Of a DNA stretch of 64,000 nt, positions 1 to 11,150 are shown in pieces (position 1 is the first letter of the stretch; the number at the start of each line of letters is the position of its first letter). The position numbers and the translations under genes were made by a program. Location of the stretch: assembly GCA_003508835.1 (NCBI GenBank), contig PUFA01000210.1, forward strand, positions 2,112,501 to 2,176,500, written 5' to 3'. Under the pieces are notes generated by a model. It saw only the letters and a list, made by a program, of their open reading frames with translations. It made no database searches and was not told the DNA's origin. Source of the DNA: Eonycteris spelaea. Taxonomy: Eukaryota > Chordata > Mammalia > Chiroptera > Pteropodidae.

Positions 1-534
1 CCCTCTTCAATTAATGGTGCACTGACACTTTGAGAAGCATAGCCAAGTCTCCACACTCATCAGTGTCCTCTCTACCTCTAGTGCTTTCCTCCTTCTACTT
101 TTTGTCATGCTGCTTTTATTTGACTTGCGATTCCCTCATTCTCAAGCTCCACCAGTGAGAATTCTACCAATGTTTTATGGTTCAAATTAAATCCCACCCA
201 AACAGAATTTCTTTTCATTCCTTTCAGTAAGGCATGACCCACCCATCCTCTGAAATACCCAGCACTTCCTCTTCATGGTCCTACATCCTGTCCTACAGTT
301 TGTTTTCTGAGCTCTACGTTTCTAGAAGCCTGGAGCTGGTTATTCTGGAGTTTTGCCAGCAGATATTAGCACACCACCCCACTCACAGCAGGTTTATCAG
401 TTAGCTTACTGGCAGAGGATACAAGTATGATGAGCCCAAAGCTCTGAGTTTCATTTTGATGGTGGTCTGTGGTAGCTGTACATTTTAGATTGTCCCTGAT
501 GAACACCTAATTTAAATAATTTTAAGTAATAAAG
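1..534. other. Single-copy non-coding DNA, nothing recognised
   Basis: No open frame of note, no RNA gene and no repeat I can name. The last ~150 bases may already belong to the old repeat that follows. Confidence 0.5.
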
Positions 535-925
535 GGATTTCATGGTTCACATAACTGAAAAATTGATGGGGATAGTTTTGTTAGCTTCAGGCACAGGTAG
601 ATCAGAGTTTATAAATGCTATCAGGAATCTATCACCTCCATCTCTTAGTTCTGCTTTTTCTAATGTCAACTTGATACATGTTGGGGCAAAGATGAGTCCT
701 GGTACCCCTGGGCTTATGTTCTACCCACTCAGCAATCTCAGAGAAATGAGAGAGTCCTAATGAAAGTCCAAGGCCTGCTCCTCATTGTGAATCTGATGGG
801 CTGCTCCTGAATCCAAAGGTGATTGGTTCTTAGTTTCACCAGAGCCACACGAATGGAGAGTGGGGGCAACTGTGCATTTGTTATCTAGAAAAAGGTAGGG
901 GGAGGGTGGATGCTGATCAGGCAAA
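535..925 (+). repeat. Old interspersed repeat, family not assigned (possibly LTR)
   Basis: The order of words here (an opening like 'gttcacataactgaaaa', then 'ttcaggcac', 'tctcttagttctgctttt' and a closing 'gcaaaaacaacagatgtcca') matches a widespread mammalian interspersed repeat I recall but cannot name with certainty. The open frame at 542-760 lies inside it and has no recognisable protein similarity. Divergence is high, so the copy predates recent lineage splits. RepeatMasker would settle the family. Confidence 0.4.
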
Positions 926-1134
926 AACAACAGATGTCCAATCCAGGGTTATTTCACTTTCCATAGGAAAACACTCAACAAACAAATGACTTTCTTAAAC
1001 ACTGATTTCATTTCTTACACTAAACAGGCATTGTAAAAAATGCATGCATTAAACATAAGCCGAACCAGTCCCGAGCACATGAAAAGCTCAGCGCAACTTG
1101 TCTTCACTATTGAATATACATCTTAAATTGTAAC

Positions 1135-1580
1135 CCATGCAAATTTATCCTAAGGAAGTAATCAGAGGTGTATACAGAGTCAAGGTTGTTAATTGCAGCA
1201 ATATTTATTTAGAGATATCAGCAAAATTGTAAATAAGATAAATATCTAAAATAGAGAATTGTTAAATATACTATAGTACATCTATTAAACGTGATGTTTC
1301 TGAAATGTACTTGATATAGAAAGATGCTCAGGAAATTATGATACAATATGAAACAAAAATCTGAGATACAAAATTATTTATTTGTTATGATCCCAAATTT
1401 ATGTGAATATAAACAGTTCCAATAAAGACTGAAAGAAAATACACTGAGATGTTAACAGAGTTCATCTTTGAATGGTAAAATTACCAATGAATTTTCCCCT
1501 TCTTTATACTTTTCTGTTTTCCAATTTTTGCTCAAGAACAGTTTTATTTCATGATTGAAAAAAAGAACATGTTTTATATT
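1135..1580 (+). mobile_element. L1M/L1ME-type LINE 3' end
   Basis: This is the 3' tail of an ancient L1 in sense orientation. It follows the expected order: the 'ttaattgcagcaatattta' segment, a 'gaattgttaaatatactatagtacat' type segment, a 'tatgatcccaaattt' segment, the 'gttaacagagttcatcttt' segment, a 'ttctttatacttttctgttttcc' type segment and a short A-rich end. Only the last ~450 bp is present, so the copy is strongly 5' truncated. There is no coding capacity. Confidence 0.75.
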
Positions 1581-3007
1581 TCTAAATTCATGCTTCAGTG
1601 TCAGCACAACTGAAAACACATCCCATCGAATTTAAGGTGACTGCAAAGTGGGACAACATATTCTCTCTGGGACAGAGCCCAGAATACATATAGAGAAGAG
1701 ATTTGCAGCTTGCCCTGCCCCGGGCTAGGTAAGAGGGCAAGCTCTTGCTTCTCTTTCTTATGAGCCAGCCTTCCCACTATTTCCATATGGGCTGCTTCAT
1801 TTGCTGCACCCTTTGGGGCAGATACCTAATCCCCTCCTTATTTATTAAGCATTGGAAGAAAAGAGGGAGGAAATAAGAAGAAGGAGAGAGAAAGAGAGTG
1901 AAGGAGGGAGGGAGGAAGGAAGGGTGGGGGGGGAGAGAGAGAGAACCTAAATCTTTTCCCCCATAGGATTGCAATAAAGGAGCATATGTATCAACTAAAA
2001 AAAAATTCCTTGGCAACCAAAGCTTTTTAATTGAACACAGTCTCTTCAGCCAACTTATGTAAATTCTATCCCAATTTTGGGCATCTATTTTGAGAACAGA
2101 GAGAAGTGGTATGAATCTTGCCCTAAAATTGTGCTCAACAGAAGGGGTGACGCCATATGGATGCCATGTTATGAGAGCCTGTCACCTGCTAACCGAGATG
2201 AGAAATTACAGGTTATAATCACCTTCCCGCTGCCTGAGCAGCCCTGATGGGTGGGGAATGCTTTGGGCATCAAGATATGGTGTGACAACCTAACACTTGC
2301 CTGGGGCTTTGTCTCCACAGGTATCTGGAAATTCACAGGAAGGATAGGAAAGCAGCAGTCTCTGCACAGGGGCAAGTGTTGCTTCTACCCCAAAAGAAGC
2401 TGGGTTTCCTTTTCCTCCAAGTAAGTGGGAATCTGGCTCATCCCGCAAAACCATTACCACTGAGTGGGTGGGTGACCCTTTGGTGACTAGACTGATCTAG
2501 AGCAATTGTCGCACATGGAAGTTGGGAAGTGAGAGGCGAGCAGTGTTCCTATCAGAGGAGAAGATGGGGGAAAAGATCCAGGAGGACTGAGGACCACTCT
2601 GAGCAACCTCCTATGTGGGAAGTTCTGAGAACAAATAACCCCTCCCTCGATGAAGGACAAGTTTTGTCATATGGCCAAGGGATCGGCCGGGGGTTGGCTG
2701 CAAGTCAGAGAACAGAATACGAGAGGGAGGGACTGCAGGTTGTTTGGCTTAATCTATAAGTAGTTTCTAATAAATCTGAAGATTTTCTCTCGCAAGATAT
2801 TTATCAGAGACAAGATAATTGTTACATAGACACAAGAAAAAATGAAGTGGACACATTTGACATTTATTTTTTCATGCATAACTTTTCTCCTAAGGTCGCT
2901 CCAATTCTTAGGCTAACATCAGAGGCCCATTCAGTCAGGTGCTAATTATTTCTTTTTCCTTGCCCTTTGTGTAGGCTTAAAAGCTTCATTGGTTAGTTGA
3001 GTACAGT
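1581..3007. other. Single-copy DNA with a purine-rich tract
   Basis: Apart from the GA/GGA-rich tract at about 1855-1950, nothing is recognised. The short open frames at 1601-1786, 1777-2016, 2169-2375 and 2529-2759 show no protein features. Confidence 0.5.
1855..1950 (+). repeat. Purine-rich (GA/GGA) low-complexity tract
   Basis: Nearly unbroken A/G sequence with GAGA and GGAGGGA units and a run of eight or more G. It is imperfect and so unlikely to be highly length-variable. Confidence 0.8.
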
Positions 3008-3135
3008 AAGTTCTCATTTAATGTCATCATCGATAGGTTCTGCTACTTTAAGCTAAATGATGTATAATGAAACCATTTTACCAGAGGCTATTTGATATAT
3101 CATCTGTTATAATGAAACAACATTGAACAAAACAT
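3008..3135 (+). mobile_element. Old DNA-transposon fragment (Tigger/mariner-like)
   Basis: It begins with a TA-flanked 'cagtaagttctcatttaa' terminus followed by 'atcgataggttct', 'actttaagctaaatgatgtataatgaaacca' type sequence and 'ttaccagaggct'. This matches the 5' end of a recalled mammalian non-autonomous TcMar-type element. The 3' terminus is not visible, so the copy is partial. Family name not assigned. Confidence 0.45.
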
Positions 3136-3219
3136 TAGCTATTCTAAGACCTTTTGTACTCAGATATTGCCATCACTGATGTGCTAACCTTGGATGGTTT
3201 GAGTAGTGGGATTCATGAA

Positions 3220-3345
3220 GATAGTGGTGTGATCACCTGTTCTAAAAACATGAACTCTCAGAGGACAGGGCTCTGTATCCCCAGTGCCTGGTAGAGTACC
3301 TGGCACAGACTGAATAGTAAAAATGTTATTAAATAAATGAATACA
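3220..3345 (+). mobile_element. L2 LINE 3' end
   Basis: Typical L2 tail words in sense order: 'aggacagggctctgtatccccagtgcctgg', 'acctggcacag' and a closing 'ttattaaataaatgaat'. Confidence 0.65.
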
Positions 3346-3685
3346 CAATTTCCCTTGGTCTTGCCCACTTTTGCTTGGGGAAGTAGAGTACATGGGAAGC
3401 CAATGGGACTGCCCTTGAGAAGTGTTGGGTCTGATAGTTAAAGCAATAAGCTAAAAGTAAAAGATCTGTTTACCTAAAGTCAACTGAGAATATGAAGGCC
3501 TTAGTGTTCTTCTAATAAAACAGGAGTGCTATATCAAGTGATATACGTCAAGTGATTGGTTAACTCAAACTCCGTTATGCTCACTAATTTTGTTTTTCTT
3601 TTGTCTGGCTGAAGAATATTTGGGTTTTATAAGGAATATTTTCTATCTAAATAACTCCCTTGGTCTATAGCAGATATTGCCCTTT

Positions 3686-3767
3686 TTCCCCTTCCTTCCT
3701 TCCTTCCTTCCTTCCTTTTCCTTCCTTCCTTCCTTCCTTCCTTCCTTCCTTCCTTCCTTCCTTCCTC
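3686..3767 (+). repeat. (CTTC)n microsatellite
   Basis: About 20 CTTC units with one TTTTC interruption near 3716. On the opposite strand it is a polypurine GAAG run with mirror symmetry. The Phe/Leu/Pro/Ser-rich frame at 3677-3901 is an artefact of it. Confidence 0.95.
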
Positions 3768-3769
3768 GT

Positions 3770-3965
3770 AAACACTCATTGAACACTTACTGTGTTCTAG
3801 GCATCAATGAAGTTTATCTGGGATTTAAAAACAGGAATAAGGCATGTCCGACTTCAAGGAATTTACAGTCTAAGGAAAAAAACAAACAATCAAATCAATA
3901 GTTATACATGATTGATATATTTGTATAAACATATGTAGGACACTATGGGAATACAGAAATAACAT
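3770..3965 (-). mobile_element. L2-type LINE relic, antisense
   Basis: It reads as the reverse complement of an L2 3' end: 'cactcattgaacacttactgtgttctaggc', then an A-rich 'aaaacaggaataaggca', 'aaggaatttacagtcta' and 'aacaatcaaat'. The CTTC array sits exactly where the L2 terminal repeat lies, a common seed for microsatellites. Confidence 0.6.
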
Positions 3966-4024
3966 ATCTAAGTCAGATTATCAACTCCAAAATAGTAAAG
4001 AGTGTCAAAGATGGCTTTTATGAT

Positions 4025-4026
<2 letters not shown>

Positions 4027-4080
<54 letters not shown>

Positions 4081-4122
4081 AGAGAGAGAGAAACAGATAG
4101 GCAGAGAGAGAAAGAGAGAGAT
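4027..4122 (+). repeat. (TG)n array followed by GA-rich tail
   Basis: About 25 pure TG units (4027-4077) followed by imperfect GA repeats to 4122. The poly-Thr/His frame on the minus strand at 3968-4342 is its shadow. Confidence 0.95.
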
Positions 4123-4739
4123 GAAGAATAGAGGAAAAGTAATAATTCGTATAATACATTCTTTGTGTAAAGTATAACTTATTAGAGAAGCCGTCTCTGA
4201 TTCTTCCTGCTTTCAAAGTTGTTTTGAGGAAAAATTGAGGAAATGTATGGGAAGTACTTATCATGATGCCTGACTCATAAATATTCTCAAAAATAGTAAT
4301 TACTGTGGTGGTAGTATTAGCAATACCATTAGTAGTTACCATTCCATGCAGTTATGTTGAATGAACATTTAAGAATATCTAGTATGGGTTAGTCACTGTA
4401 TTATACCCTAAAAAATATAAGGTCTAGTAAAGCTATGGACATATAAAAAAATCATCAGATTATAGAACGATATGTGCAAAAAGAAATATGAAAAAAAGAG
4501 AAGTACTATAGCAAAAGGAATGCTTAAAATGACTGAGATAGAGTGAAAAGGGTTTTTAAGGATGACTAGGAGTTTTCCACATGGGCAAGGAATGGGAAGA
4601 AAGGGTATGGTAGGTAAAGGAATTAATCAACATGGCATATCCAAAGAATTTGTCGAGAATAGATGAGAGTAGTTGTTGAGGGTGGAAAACCTGTCAGCAA
4701 TGGGATAATGTTTTTAACAAATTAGTCTGCAGTAAGGAG
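4123..4739. other. AT-rich single-copy DNA
   Basis: No open frame, RNA or repeat that I can name. Confidence 0.5.
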
Positions 4740-4912
4740 TCCCTGGATACACATTTCTATCATCAAACTCATCATCTGTATTGTAAGTTTTTCACATTTG
4801 TGTCCGCTACAGAATTGTGAGCTCTTTGAATGAAGGATGTTTTATATTATTTTTTTCACCTCTAGCTCCTAGCATACACTATGTACTTAATATTTGTTGA
4901 ATGATGGATCAA
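4740..4912 (+). mobile_element. L2 LINE 3' end
   Basis: Sense L2 tail: 'attgtgagctctttgaat', 'cacctctagctcctagcata' and 'ttaatatttgttgaatgatgg'. Diverged. Confidence 0.65.
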
Positions 4913-5559
4913 CTAAAATTAATTCCTAGGGGAAATCCCAGACTTTCCTCTACATCTGCTTGGCATTACAGAGAGTTAGGCACCTTTCCCAGGGGTATCC
5001 ACTGAGGATGCTGAGTAGCTATTTTCTGATGAGAAGGAGAACAGGCTGAAATGCTTACGGCAATAAGGAGACTGACCATTCAACATCAGATCATCACCTA
5101 CTGGTAAGGTTTCATGGGGCACCAAAAATGAGGTGATTGAAGGTGGCCATGGGATCATTTTCTCAGTGTTATTTTTTTCTCGTTTCTTACAAAGGACAAT
5201 TTTACTGAAAGTGCTGGGTTGGGAATTAATTCTAGATGGAATGGCTCTGCTAGAAAATAGAATCTGGAGGCCTTGGTGAAGGGTAGTTTTTCAATAGGTA
5301 AATATGGAGTTGAAATGAAATGAGATAGGTTTTCAGGCTAAGGAACTAGCTTTGATAATTGGTGCCTTGGGAAGCCCAAGGGGAGGCTCACAGAGTGGGT
5401 CCCCTCCTCTACCTCTCAAGCAGAGATTAGTTTGAGTGACCTTTCTCACATACTACCTTAGAAAGTGGGAATTTCAGTCACTGTTCTTCCCACTTCATAG
5501 GGCAGGAGTCCATGCTTTGGAGAAGGTCCCTAAGAATGCCTGTGGATTCCATGTACAGA
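4913..5559. other. Single-copy DNA, nothing recognised
   Basis: Short open frames at 4976-5158 and 5436-5636 lack protein features. Confidence 0.5.
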
Positions 5560-5670
5560 GTCTTAGCATCTTGAGGAGCAGACCTTCATTACTCTCTTTT
5601 ATATCTCCAGTGCATGGCTCGCTACTTGGCACATAGTAGATGCTCCCTAAGTACTCACTGGATGAAATGC
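5560..5670 (+). mobile_element. L2 LINE 3' end
   Basis: Sense words 'tatctccagtgcatgg', 'cttggcacatagtagatgct' and 'actggatgaaatg' mark an L2 terminus. It sits directly beside an antisense MIR. Confidence 0.65.
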
Positions 5671-5679
5671 GTAAAAATC

Positions 5680-5835
5680 ACAGCTAATACTCGTGGAGAG
5701 CTTCTCTGTGGCAGACACTGTTTTTAGGGCTTTGAACATACTAATTCATTTTATCTTCACAACGAACCTATGAAGTAGAAACCATTGTGAGTAAGTGCCA
5801 GAGAAGGGATGGCAGACGAAGCAAGCTGAGCATCA
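5680..5835 (-). mobile_element. MIR SINE, antisense
   Basis: Reverse-complement MIR signature: 'gcagacactgtttttagggctttgaacatactaattcattttatcttcacaacgaacctatgaagtag' style wording, which is the 3' half of MIR read backwards. Confidence 0.65.
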
Positions 5836-8800
5836 TTTGACAAAGCTTCAGTGATGGTGCCACAATCTGGGGCTTCCTCTTTGGGTAAATAGAGGGCAGC
5901 CCATGGTAGAAAGGATATCTTTATGGGTCCTCCCTGACTCTGACCACCGATAAGTAGGGAAAAGTTATCTAATGGCTCTGGGTGATGTGGGCCAGACAGA
6001 GAAAAGTTTATGACAACCATTTACAAGGCTGTTTCAAAGCCAGGCAAGTCTCAGTCTCCCAGTGGCATGATCACATTGATGGTAAACACATGCCTTTCCT
6101 TGAAAGCAAAGCCTGCTCTGAGCTGAGCTGTGGGACTGAGTATGCGCGGGAGCCTCTGGGGAAGTCAAGTCACCCTAGACAGTCAGTGCAAACAGGGCTG
6201 TGGTCCCCAGTGGAGAATGGTCTCTTAGTAGCAATTGCTGGGCCAGCTGCAGATCAACCTCTTGCCAAGTAGCTGATGGGAGAGTGTCAGTTCTAAGTGC
6301 TATGTCCTCCAGGAGAAGCCATTGGGGGCAGAGATGGACTGGCATCTGAGCAGGGTGCTGGAGAAAATGTAAGCTCTGGGCCTTGCACCTGCTTTCCCCT
6401 CCCCAGGAGACTGATGGAGCTCAGGGATGTTTGAACTATTTGTGTTGGGCATACTTTTTTTCTCCCTGTGGCTGACCTCACTATCATGACTTCACTTGGG
6501 TATACAGCAGAAATGTACTGACATCTGCATAGCTCTCCCCCACCCCAGCTTAGGGGAGCCTGAATGTCTGACCCACCAAGAGGACATCTCACGTTTTGGT
6601 TCTCATCCATCTTGCAAGTGACAGTCCTGTTGGCCTACTTGCTGCAGCTACATCTGCATCTCTGTTTAATTGATTTCTGATTCTTTTTTTAAAAAAATAT
6701 TTTTGTACTGTTGCCTAGAGGCATTTAGGTAATGGGTGCATTTTAATAAACCCAGTAAGTAAATAACTGCATTTTCTCCGTAGGAAATCCAGAGGGACTA
6801 GTGTTCTACTGCAGCTTTGAAAACAATGATCCCAGGAACAAGAGTGGGAGACACTCACACACAGAGTCTCATCACTGTCCTCAGGCTGGAGGACACTCAG
6901 CTGTCCCCATACATGTGTGCAAGTTAGCCAGGGACTGAGCTATGTGGGGATACCTGTTCCTAGACATCTGTGAGTCCACACTTTGGCAGCTAACCCCCTC
7001 TAGTGTTGATGAAAATAGGTCAGTTGCAGCTGTGAATCCACATGTTTGGATGGTAAGACTTACAATGGGTTTCCTACCCCATGCTTCACTCCCTGGGTCT
7101 CCCACACACAGTAGTTGGACCTGTGGTGTGGGATGTCTTAATTACGCATTCATGCTGACTGCACTACACTTCTGCTAACCTGCCTTGATTGCTTCCCTAT
7201 ATCTGAGGTCTCTACCTCTCCCGATGCTACGCACCCCTACACATGCAATCTCCTTATGTTGTACCACCATCCCCTGTCACCCTATGCTGTATGCTCACTC
7301 ATACGGTTACACTTGTCCATGCCACTCTTTTGCCTCCCAATGCCCTCTCCTACTTCCACTCTAGTTCCCTGAGTTCCAGCTGGAGCTCTACCTCCTCTTT
7401 GCCTCACACTGCAATGAATTCTCCTTCTCTGGAAATCCTGCAGCCTTTAAGGCACCAACATCTTCCATTTGGGATATGCCACCCTGGGCTTTTGTTTAGA
7501 TTTTATGGCTGTGTGAACTCTTCCAGGAGGGATGTTGGCTGGGTTCTTGAAATAGAAGATGCTCCAGGCTTGTTTATCCCACAGAGCTGATCATCCTGCA
7601 GCGACCTTCACTCAATCTCTTGTGATATGAGCAAATGGCCTCTCATACCCACACCCTGTCCTCCAGCTTGTTGGCCCCTTGTCACCCCAAACCCAAAGCT
7701 TCTCTGCAGCTTTCCAGAAAATTTTGAGTTACCAGTACTGGCAAACTCTTGTGAATTCTATGGCTTGGCCTAAAGAATTCCAACCTATACCCAGACATGC
7801 TTTCAATTGTAAAGAACATGCAGCTTAAGTGATAATAGAAGGGTGGTGGCTGTCTCTAGAGCTATGTCTTATGGTCATGTAATGTTTTATGCTGTATCTA
7901 TTCATATTCTTCTGAGAAATAAAACAATAAAACATTAATAAACTGCATAGCTCTCACCACAGAGAAATTCTCCAGGCTTGGCACCTTAGTAGATAGTTTG
8001 AATCCACTTCACAGATGTGCCAACTGAGGCAGCCATGCCCTGACTGCATTGCAGGAGATATCCCTGCGATTACCAAAGTCAAGGAACCTGGCTTCAGAAC
8101 TAGCCAGGCTGTTATGATTACTTACTGGACCCTGATTTTTCACACTTCCCGTTTTGCTAGTGGAAGTAGGTTAATTCAAAGTCACAGAGCAACTCTTCGA
8201 AATGGATGGTTATCTGAGATGAGGAATATAGACTTTAGCTCCTAATGAGCCCTAATAAGACCCTTCTTGGTAAGCTGTAGAGCAGCCAGCCCTTCCAGGA
8301 CTCTCCATTCAGACCTCTGCGAATCTGCTGGGCATAGCTATAGAAGCAGATGTAAGCACATTTCTTTGATGCCTTTTGCCCCACAAATGCCCTCACTCCC
8401 TCCTTTTTTCCTAAGATGTCTACTCCACTTTACCCCTTCTAATTCCTTCTTGTCAGATGTAACAACGACACTCTGGACCCTTCTCTCTGAGAACAGAAGT
8501 CAGTAAAGGGGATGTGTTAGGGTCCCGATCGCTTCAGCTGAATCCCACAGAAAGCTCAGTGGTGATGGGAAGTGATTTATAATCCCAAACACAGTTTCTT
8601 TTATTGTTGGTTCCAGTTTCCTGCATCACAAATCGCTTCGCGTATTAGCATTACATTGATGACATTCAAAACAGGTGCAACGGCCTATAGAACAGCTGCC
8701 TCGGCCCACTGACAGCTTCGAGCCGAGACCCCGGTGCATGAACTCTCCTTCTGATAAGCTTCAGAGTAGGTAAAATCATCATTAAAGGAAAATTGACTTG

Positions 8801-9063
8801 TGCAAGATTGTAGTCATTGCATCTAACCACAAAGAAAACCAAGGTGGTGGCGGCTAAGGGAATTTTCTTTAGAAACGTATTCAACAGAACAACAGAAAAG
8901 AAATTGCCATCTCAGGAGCATGGCATGACACAGCTTTAAGATGCCAAAAAATCAGACGGTTTGCATTCTCCTGAAATTGAGGGTCGCAGCCTGCAGCTTG
9001 AAAGGCCACCGGGAGGCAAAGTCCTGCTGGAGAAAAAATGGGTTAAGAACTTGTATTAGGGAA
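5836..9063. other. Long single-copy stretch
   Basis: No recognisable exon. A pyrimidine-rich part near 7150-7450 could be a decayed L2 internal segment but is too diverged to call. A weak MIR-like segment lies near 8005-8130. The CpG-retaining block at 8520-8900 is listed separately. Confidence 0.45.
8520..8900. promoter_or_regulatory. Possible constrained non-coding element
   Basis: About a dozen CpG sites survive in under 400 bp (for example around 8526-8532, 8632-8642, 8680-8735 and 8848-8876) in otherwise CpG-depleted DNA. The block has no repeat I can name and no coding frame. Retained CpGs suggest low germline methylation or selection. There is no direct evidence of function and it could be chance. 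Confidence 0.2.
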
Positions 9064-9083
9064 AACACACACACACACACACA

Positions 9084-9115
<32 letters not shown>

Positions 9116-9123
9116 CGCACGCA
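9064..9123 (+). repeat. Compound (CA)n/(CGCA)n microsatellite
   Basis: CA repeats with a central block of CACG units (9084-9103) and a second at the end. Alternating purine-pyrimidine with CpG steps favours Z-DNA. The Thr/His and Cys/Val frames across it on both strands are artefacts. Confidence 0.95.
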
Positions 9124-9334
9124 GAAGCCTGGGACATCAAATTTGGAGGCGGTCTAGCTAATACTGGACCCCAATATGTTACTTTCATTATGCTGGATCT
9201 GGAAGAGTAATTTTGAACATTTTTTCAGTTTAAAACAAAATGATCTTAAAAATTTTACAAAAACAAGCCGGAACTCAGAGGCAGGGTAAAACTGAAGGTG
9301 ACTCTGGATGCGACTCCCACCTGCAATTCAGACC

Positions 9335-9530
9335 CCTAATTTAATCACTTACTGAATGCCTCTAATATGCCAGGCACAAGGGCATAATTTAATCCTCACC
9401 ACAATCACATCTGACAGAGAGGTATACATGTCATTTGTCTTACCAATGAGTAAACTGAGGACCAGGGCAATTATCGCCTGGTCAAAATCATACAGCTCAT
9501 AAGAGATAAGGCAGGATTCAAACAAAAGCT
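9335..9530 (-). mobile_element. MIR SINE, antisense
   Basis: Near full-length reversed MIR: 'cacttactgaatgcctctaatatgccaggcac', then 'ttaatcctcaccacaatcac', 'aatgagtaaactgagg', 'gtcaaaatcatacagct' and 'ggcaggattcaaac'. Confidence 0.75.
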
Positions 9531-9734
9531 GCCAACATGAAAATAAAAGGGCTTAACTCTATTCCCCCCCCCCAATAACATGTAATTTATTTCAGAGCCA
9601 CAAAAAAGCAAGAAAACAGTATACAGACAAGCTTCCCACCTAATATCATACCTTTTCTTTAATGTATAAAAACAGCAAAATGATACTTCAAAACGTGTGG
9701 GAGAAAAGCAGATTTCTCTTAAAGCAATATATAT

Positions 9735-9800
9735 ATATATTTTTTCTCATTTTAATAGCTCTACTGAGATATAATTGACAAACAATAATGGGCGTGCATG
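9735..9800 (-). mobile_element. L1 3' UTR terminus, antisense
   Basis: A T-rich tract followed by 'ctactgagatataattgacaaacaata', the reverse complement of an L1M/L1MA 3' terminus. Only the end is present. Confidence 0.55.
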
Positions 9801-10030
9801 GAAATCAACTTGTAAAACATGGGTTGTACGACTCTTTGACAGACAGGAGCATCATCAGCCTGTAGGTCAGATCCAATCGCTCAGCTATCATCACACCTTC
9901 TTGTTACCTGGACTATCCTTGCCCAGAGTCAGGAAAGGGACCGGGATGAAAAAGCCTGCCAGACCAAAGCCCCAGTGTGTGGGAACAGGCCCTGGGCTTA
10001 ACCCACTTTTATGTCATTTCTGCCTATTCT
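9801..10030. other. Single-copy DNA
   Basis: Nothing recognised beyond a possible continuation of the L1 end. Confidence 0.4.
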
Positions 10031-10050
10031 GTTTTGTTTGTTTGTTTGTT
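10031..10050 (+). repeat. Short (TTTG)n repeat
   Basis: Five GTTT units, next to a T-rich run. Confidence 0.8.
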
Positions 10051-10104
10051 ATTTTTTGGTGGTCTGCGAGTCTTAGAGGTGGGAGGGACAGCAGGGATCC
10101 CCTG

Positions 10105-10205
10105 ACTAGGCCCTCTATTTTACAGATGAGGAAGTGAAGGCCCATCGACATAAGAGAATGATAACTAATGGTAAAGACCTGGGATGGAGACCGGGGATCA
10201 TGCAA
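10105..10205 (-). mobile_element. MIR fragment, antisense
   Basis: 'tattttacagatgaggaagtgaaggccc' is the reversed MIR core. The remainder is diverged. Confidence 0.5.
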
Positions 10206-10934
10206 TGGACCTCTTTTGTCAGCTGCCCCAGCACATGTGTCTGCCAAAAGCCCACTAGACCGATGGGGCTCACTGGGGAGCACAGACGTTTTTAATCAAG
10301 GAACGGAAGTAGATTTACTTTTCCAATAATCCCATATTAATTAGCGTCATTTGAAAAATGGACTGTCACACACTTGTTTCTGTTGGAACCCCAATCGGCA
10401 CTGAGGGAGGCTGTGATGCAGCCTCATTCCTGCAGGCTGAGTCTTCAATTCCTCTTGCAGGAAAAAAATGTAATTTTGTTTCAAAACCTTGGGGAGGTCT
10501 CGAGGTCTCTCTGATGGAGAGGAAAACAAAGAGAAAATGGTTGAAGGTAACTCCTCCCTTGTGCCTTGGCCCAGTGACAGTAATTACTTAGATTAGAAAT
10601 TGTGTTTTAAAAATCAGCTTTCTTATGGCCCCCTCCTCACTGCCTAGTACCTAGCTGGGCTTCTTTTCACTCTCCTGACAGACAAATGCAGGCTGGGGCC
10701 TCCTGGGCTCACCCCATTCGCATCTCACTGTGGCCTATTCTTCCATACTTCAATGTCCATACTTCCCCCTGGAATATTTTCCTGACCCCTTCACTAGGGA
10801 CTGAATGTGGTATTTTACGGACTTCCGAGTGAGAAGACCTAGAAAACAGCAGTTTGGGGTTGAGGGAAGCAGTTCTAACAATAGTGGCATGAAAATAATG
10901 TGAACAGCCTTTGCTCATCAAGGGCAAGCTGGTG
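10206..10934. other. Single-copy DNA
   Basis: No gene or repeat recognised. Open frames at 10347-10529, 10358-10591 and 10709-10984 overlap one another on both strands without protein features. Confidence 0.5.
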
Positions 10935-11150
10935 CCACACACTGGTCTATGCGCTCTCCTTTTCTGAACATGTTTAGTTCTCACTTTAAGCTAGGTTCTG
11001 TTACTGTTCCCATTTTAGAAATGAGGAAACTGAGTGACAGAAAAGTCAAGTAATCTTCCTCAAGACATACAAGGTATCATGTTGGAGCTGGGATTAGATC
11101 CAGGTCTGACTTCAAATTCCAAGTTCATGTCCACTCAGCCATGTTGGCCC
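10935..11150 (-). mobile_element. MIR SINE, antisense, near full length
   Basis: Ordered reversed MIR words: 'ttctgttactgttcccattttagaaatgaggaaactgag', 'gtcaagtaatcttcctcaaga', 'gagctgggattagatccagg' and 'atgtccactcagccatgtt' (tRNA-derived head at the right end). Confidence 0.75.

Noticed and set aside
9064..9123. Short regularly spaced repeats suggesting an array
   Set aside because: Simple CA/CGCA microsatellite. No spacers; a CRISPR array makes no sense in this genome.
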